Shown here in pieces: positions 62,573-64,000 of a stretch of 64,000 nucleotides of DNA. The notes under the pieces are model-generated. The model ran no database searches, was not told the DNA's origin, and saw only the letters and a program-made list of their open reading frames with translations. The position numbers and the translations under genes were made by a program. The stretch lies in NCBI RefSeq assembly GCF_002211785.1, contig NZ_CP022132.1, positions 434,001 to 498,000 on the forward strand. Reading direction: 5' to 3'. This DNA is from Francisella halioticida. Its GTDB lineage: Bacteria > Pseudomonadota > Gammaproteobacteria > Francisellales > Francisellaceae. Positions within the stretch are counted from its first letter, which is position 1. Each line of letters begins with the position of its first letter.

Positions 62573-63760
62573 TTATACAACTTGTCCAGCTGCCCAACCC
62601 GAAGCCCAAGCCCATTGAAAATTATAACCACCAAGCCATCCTGTGATATCAACAACTTCACCAATAAAATAAAGTCCTTTAATTTTCTTTGATTCTAGCG
62701 TCTTTGATGATAGTTCGTTACAGCTAACACCTCCTAATGTTACTTCAGCAGTACGGTAGCCTTCAGTGGTCTGAGGGTATATAGTCCATTCATGCAAGCT
62801 ATTGTGGGCAGCCCTTATATCATCAATAGATAAGTCACAGATTCTTTTTTTTAGTAGTTCTTCTGCAAAAAAAATAGAGATAAAATTTTTAGGAAGTAGT
62901 TCTGATAATATAGTTTTTATAATAGATTTTGAGCCAAACTCTTTTTTTTGAATTAGAAAGTCATTAATTTTAATATTTGGCGATAGATTTATTTTGATAG
63001 GGTCTCCAGTATTCCAGTGTGAGGATATTTGTAAAATAGCTGGCCCACTTAAACCTTTATGTGTGAAAAGAATATTTTCATCAAAATGTGTTTCACCATT
63101 AGATACTCTACAAAAAACTGAAATTCCTTTGAGTTGGCTGAACTTTTTTTGATCTTTTTGATGAAATATGAATGGTACTAGCCCAGCTCTCTGAGAATTT
63201 ACTTTTAAACCAAATTTTTTTGCAATTTTATAGCCAAATCCGGTAGCTCCCATTGTTGGTATAGATAATCCGCCTGTAGCAATAACAATAGAATCACATG
63301 TATAGGTATAATTTGATGTTGTTATATTAAACAGATCTTCTTTTTTTGTTATATTTTCTATTGATGTATGTAATTTTATCTGAGCATTATATTTTTTACA
63401 CTCATCTAATAACATATTAACTATGTCTTTAGCTTTATTATCACAAAAAAGCTGTCCTAAAGTTTTTTCATGAAAGGGTATTTGGTAATCACTTACTAAG
63501 GATATAAAATCCCACTGAGTATAGCGAGAGAATGCTGATTTCATAAAATGCTGATTATCAGCTATATATTTATCAGGTGAAATATTATAGTTAGTAAAGT
63601 TACAACGTCCACCGCCAGACATTAGTATTTTTTTACCAACTTTATTGGCATGATCTAGTATAAGTACGGAGCGATTTCTTTTTGCAGCTTCGATAGCACA
63701 CATAAGCCCAGCGGCACCTGCACCAATAATTATCACATCAAATTTATTTTGTATCACCAT
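62573..63760 (-). CDS. YhiN/HI0933-family FAD-dependent oxidoreductase
   Basis: 395-residue flavoprotein. The FAD motif is VIIIGAGAAGLMCAIEAA (about 9-26). The family signature is KVGKKILMSGGGRCNFTN (about 41-58), with a conserved Cys. VIATGGLSIPTMGATGFGY (about 159-177) and the C-terminal GEVVDITGWLGGYNFQWAW complete the HI0933/YhiN type. The physiological substrate is not known for the family. The start at ATG 63760 is consistent with the family N-terminus. Confidence 0.9.
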   Translation of the reverse strand: MVIQNKFDVIIIGAGAAGLMCAIEAAKRNRSVLILDHANKVGKKILMSGGGRCNFTNYNISPDKYIADNQHFMKSAFSRYTQWDFISLVSDYQIPFHEKTLGQLFCDNKAKDIVNMLLDECKKYNAQIKLHTSIENITKKEDLFNITTSNYTYTCDSIVIATGGLSIPTMGATGFGYKIAKKFGLKVNSQRAGLVPFIFHQKDQKKFSQLKGISVFCRVSNGETHFDENILFTHKGLSGPAILQISSHWNTGDPIKINLSPNIKINDFLIQKKEFGSKSIIKTILSELLPKNFISIFFAEELLKKRICDLSIDDIRAAHNSLHEWTIYPQTTEGYRTAEVTLGGVSCNELSSKTLESKKIKGLYFIGEVVDITGWLGGYNFQWAWASGWAAGQVV

Positions 63761-63849
63761 GATAGAAAAAACATATGTTATTTATATATTATGAAAGAAA
63801 GTATATCAGCTGTTTGAATTTTTTAGGAAAAAGAAATAGAAGAAAGAGA

Positions 63850-64000
63850 TTAATATCTGCCTTGTTGAATCATAGCATCAGCTACTTTTTCAAAACCAGC
63901 AAGGTTAGCACCAGCGACTAAATTATAGCCAAGGTCATATTTACTACTGGCAAACTTACAAGCATGGAAAATATTAGCCATAATTTGCTGTAACTTAGCT
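63850..64000 (-). CDS. gdhA: NADP-specific glutamate dehydrogenase, C-terminal end (partial)
   Basis: The window ends inside this gene. The last 49 codons read AKLQQIMANIFHACKFASSK, YDLGYNLVAGANLAGFEKVA, DAMIQQGRY-stop. The ending VAGANIAGFEKVADAM is characteristic of hexameric NADP-dependent glutamate dehydrogenases, which assimilate ammonia into glutamate, the precursor for the arginine pathway in this window. Confidence 0.9.
   Translation of the reverse strand, partial: AKLQQIMANIFHACKFASSKYDLGYNLVAGANLAGFEKVADAMIQQGRY

Overview
The window is AT-rich gammaproteobacterial chromosome. It is almost certainly Francisella, and the fish-associated or environmental F. noatunensis / F. philomiragia side of the genus fits best. 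The reasons are the rpoA-rplQ-htpG and pyrG-ndk-accD-folC-tsaE neighbourhoods, Francisella-like protein sequences, a complete arginine pathway (which I understand F. tularensis to lack), remnants of a chitin-degrading lifestyle, and very heavy insertion-sequence (IS) load with gene decay. The species is inference.

Layout. 1-1482: end of the ribosomal operon (rpoA, rplQ). 1483-5600: an IS graveyard with ISL3-, IS6- and IS3-type remnants, a broken methyltransferase and fragments of its neighbours. 5718-7604: htpG with a heat-shock-type promoter, then a 1289-bp IS. 8968-17388: arginine biosynthesis, with argC-argJ-argB-argF facing argD, then argR and argG-argH; ARG-box-like operators lie in the argC/argD gap and before argG. 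17637-21304: two decayed genes (YfcC-type transporter; chitin-binding lytic polysaccharide monooxygenase). 21521-28909: housekeeping genes (pyrG, ndk, accD, folC, tsaE, a Sel1-like protein, murJ), with an IS in the last codons of murJ. 30255-31760: gshA. 31800-36260: an IS-riddled stretch with a DJ-1/PfpI fragment and an IS-split chaC. 36514-41309: rpmE, fpr, small secreted proteins, a Band-7 protein and a large exported protein of unknown function.

41381-45063 is the most interesting part. It is a tight minus-strand operon: MFS transporter, PhyH-type Fe(II)/2-oxoglutarate oxygenase, HD-domain oxygenase and HAD phosphatase. The two oxygenases look like PhnY and PhnZ, the oxidative 2-aminoethylphosphonate pathway. 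The HD protein keeps every PhnZ active-site residue I could recall at the same residue numbers, and carries an extra C-terminal region of about 130 residues. 45300-47860 holds a decayed repeat of the 461-aa gene's 3' end, an HMA-domain fragment, an IS and a LysR fragment. 47909-49968: asnB and tRNA-Arg(CCG). 50137-52358: nested ISs. 52706-57683: a family 2 glycosyltransferase and groES-(unknown gene)-groEL. 57694-60660: a broken methyltransferase, nested ISs and a decapitated serine hydrolase. 60661-64000: SDR, broken DUF2062 gene, HTH protein, YhiN-type flavoprotein and the end of gdhA.

Three IS types dominate. Names used here: IS-A is 1289 bp and always flanked by TATA. IS-B is about 1209 bp and flanked by GATCA. 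IS-C is 1312 bp with one 389-aa transposase. All copies of IS-A that cover the site share a UGA inside the transposase frame, and both near-complete IS-B copies share a frameshift. All three IS-C copies are intact, lie in the same direction and abut a truncated IS on the left with no target duplication, which suggests that IS-C activity or recombination created deletions.
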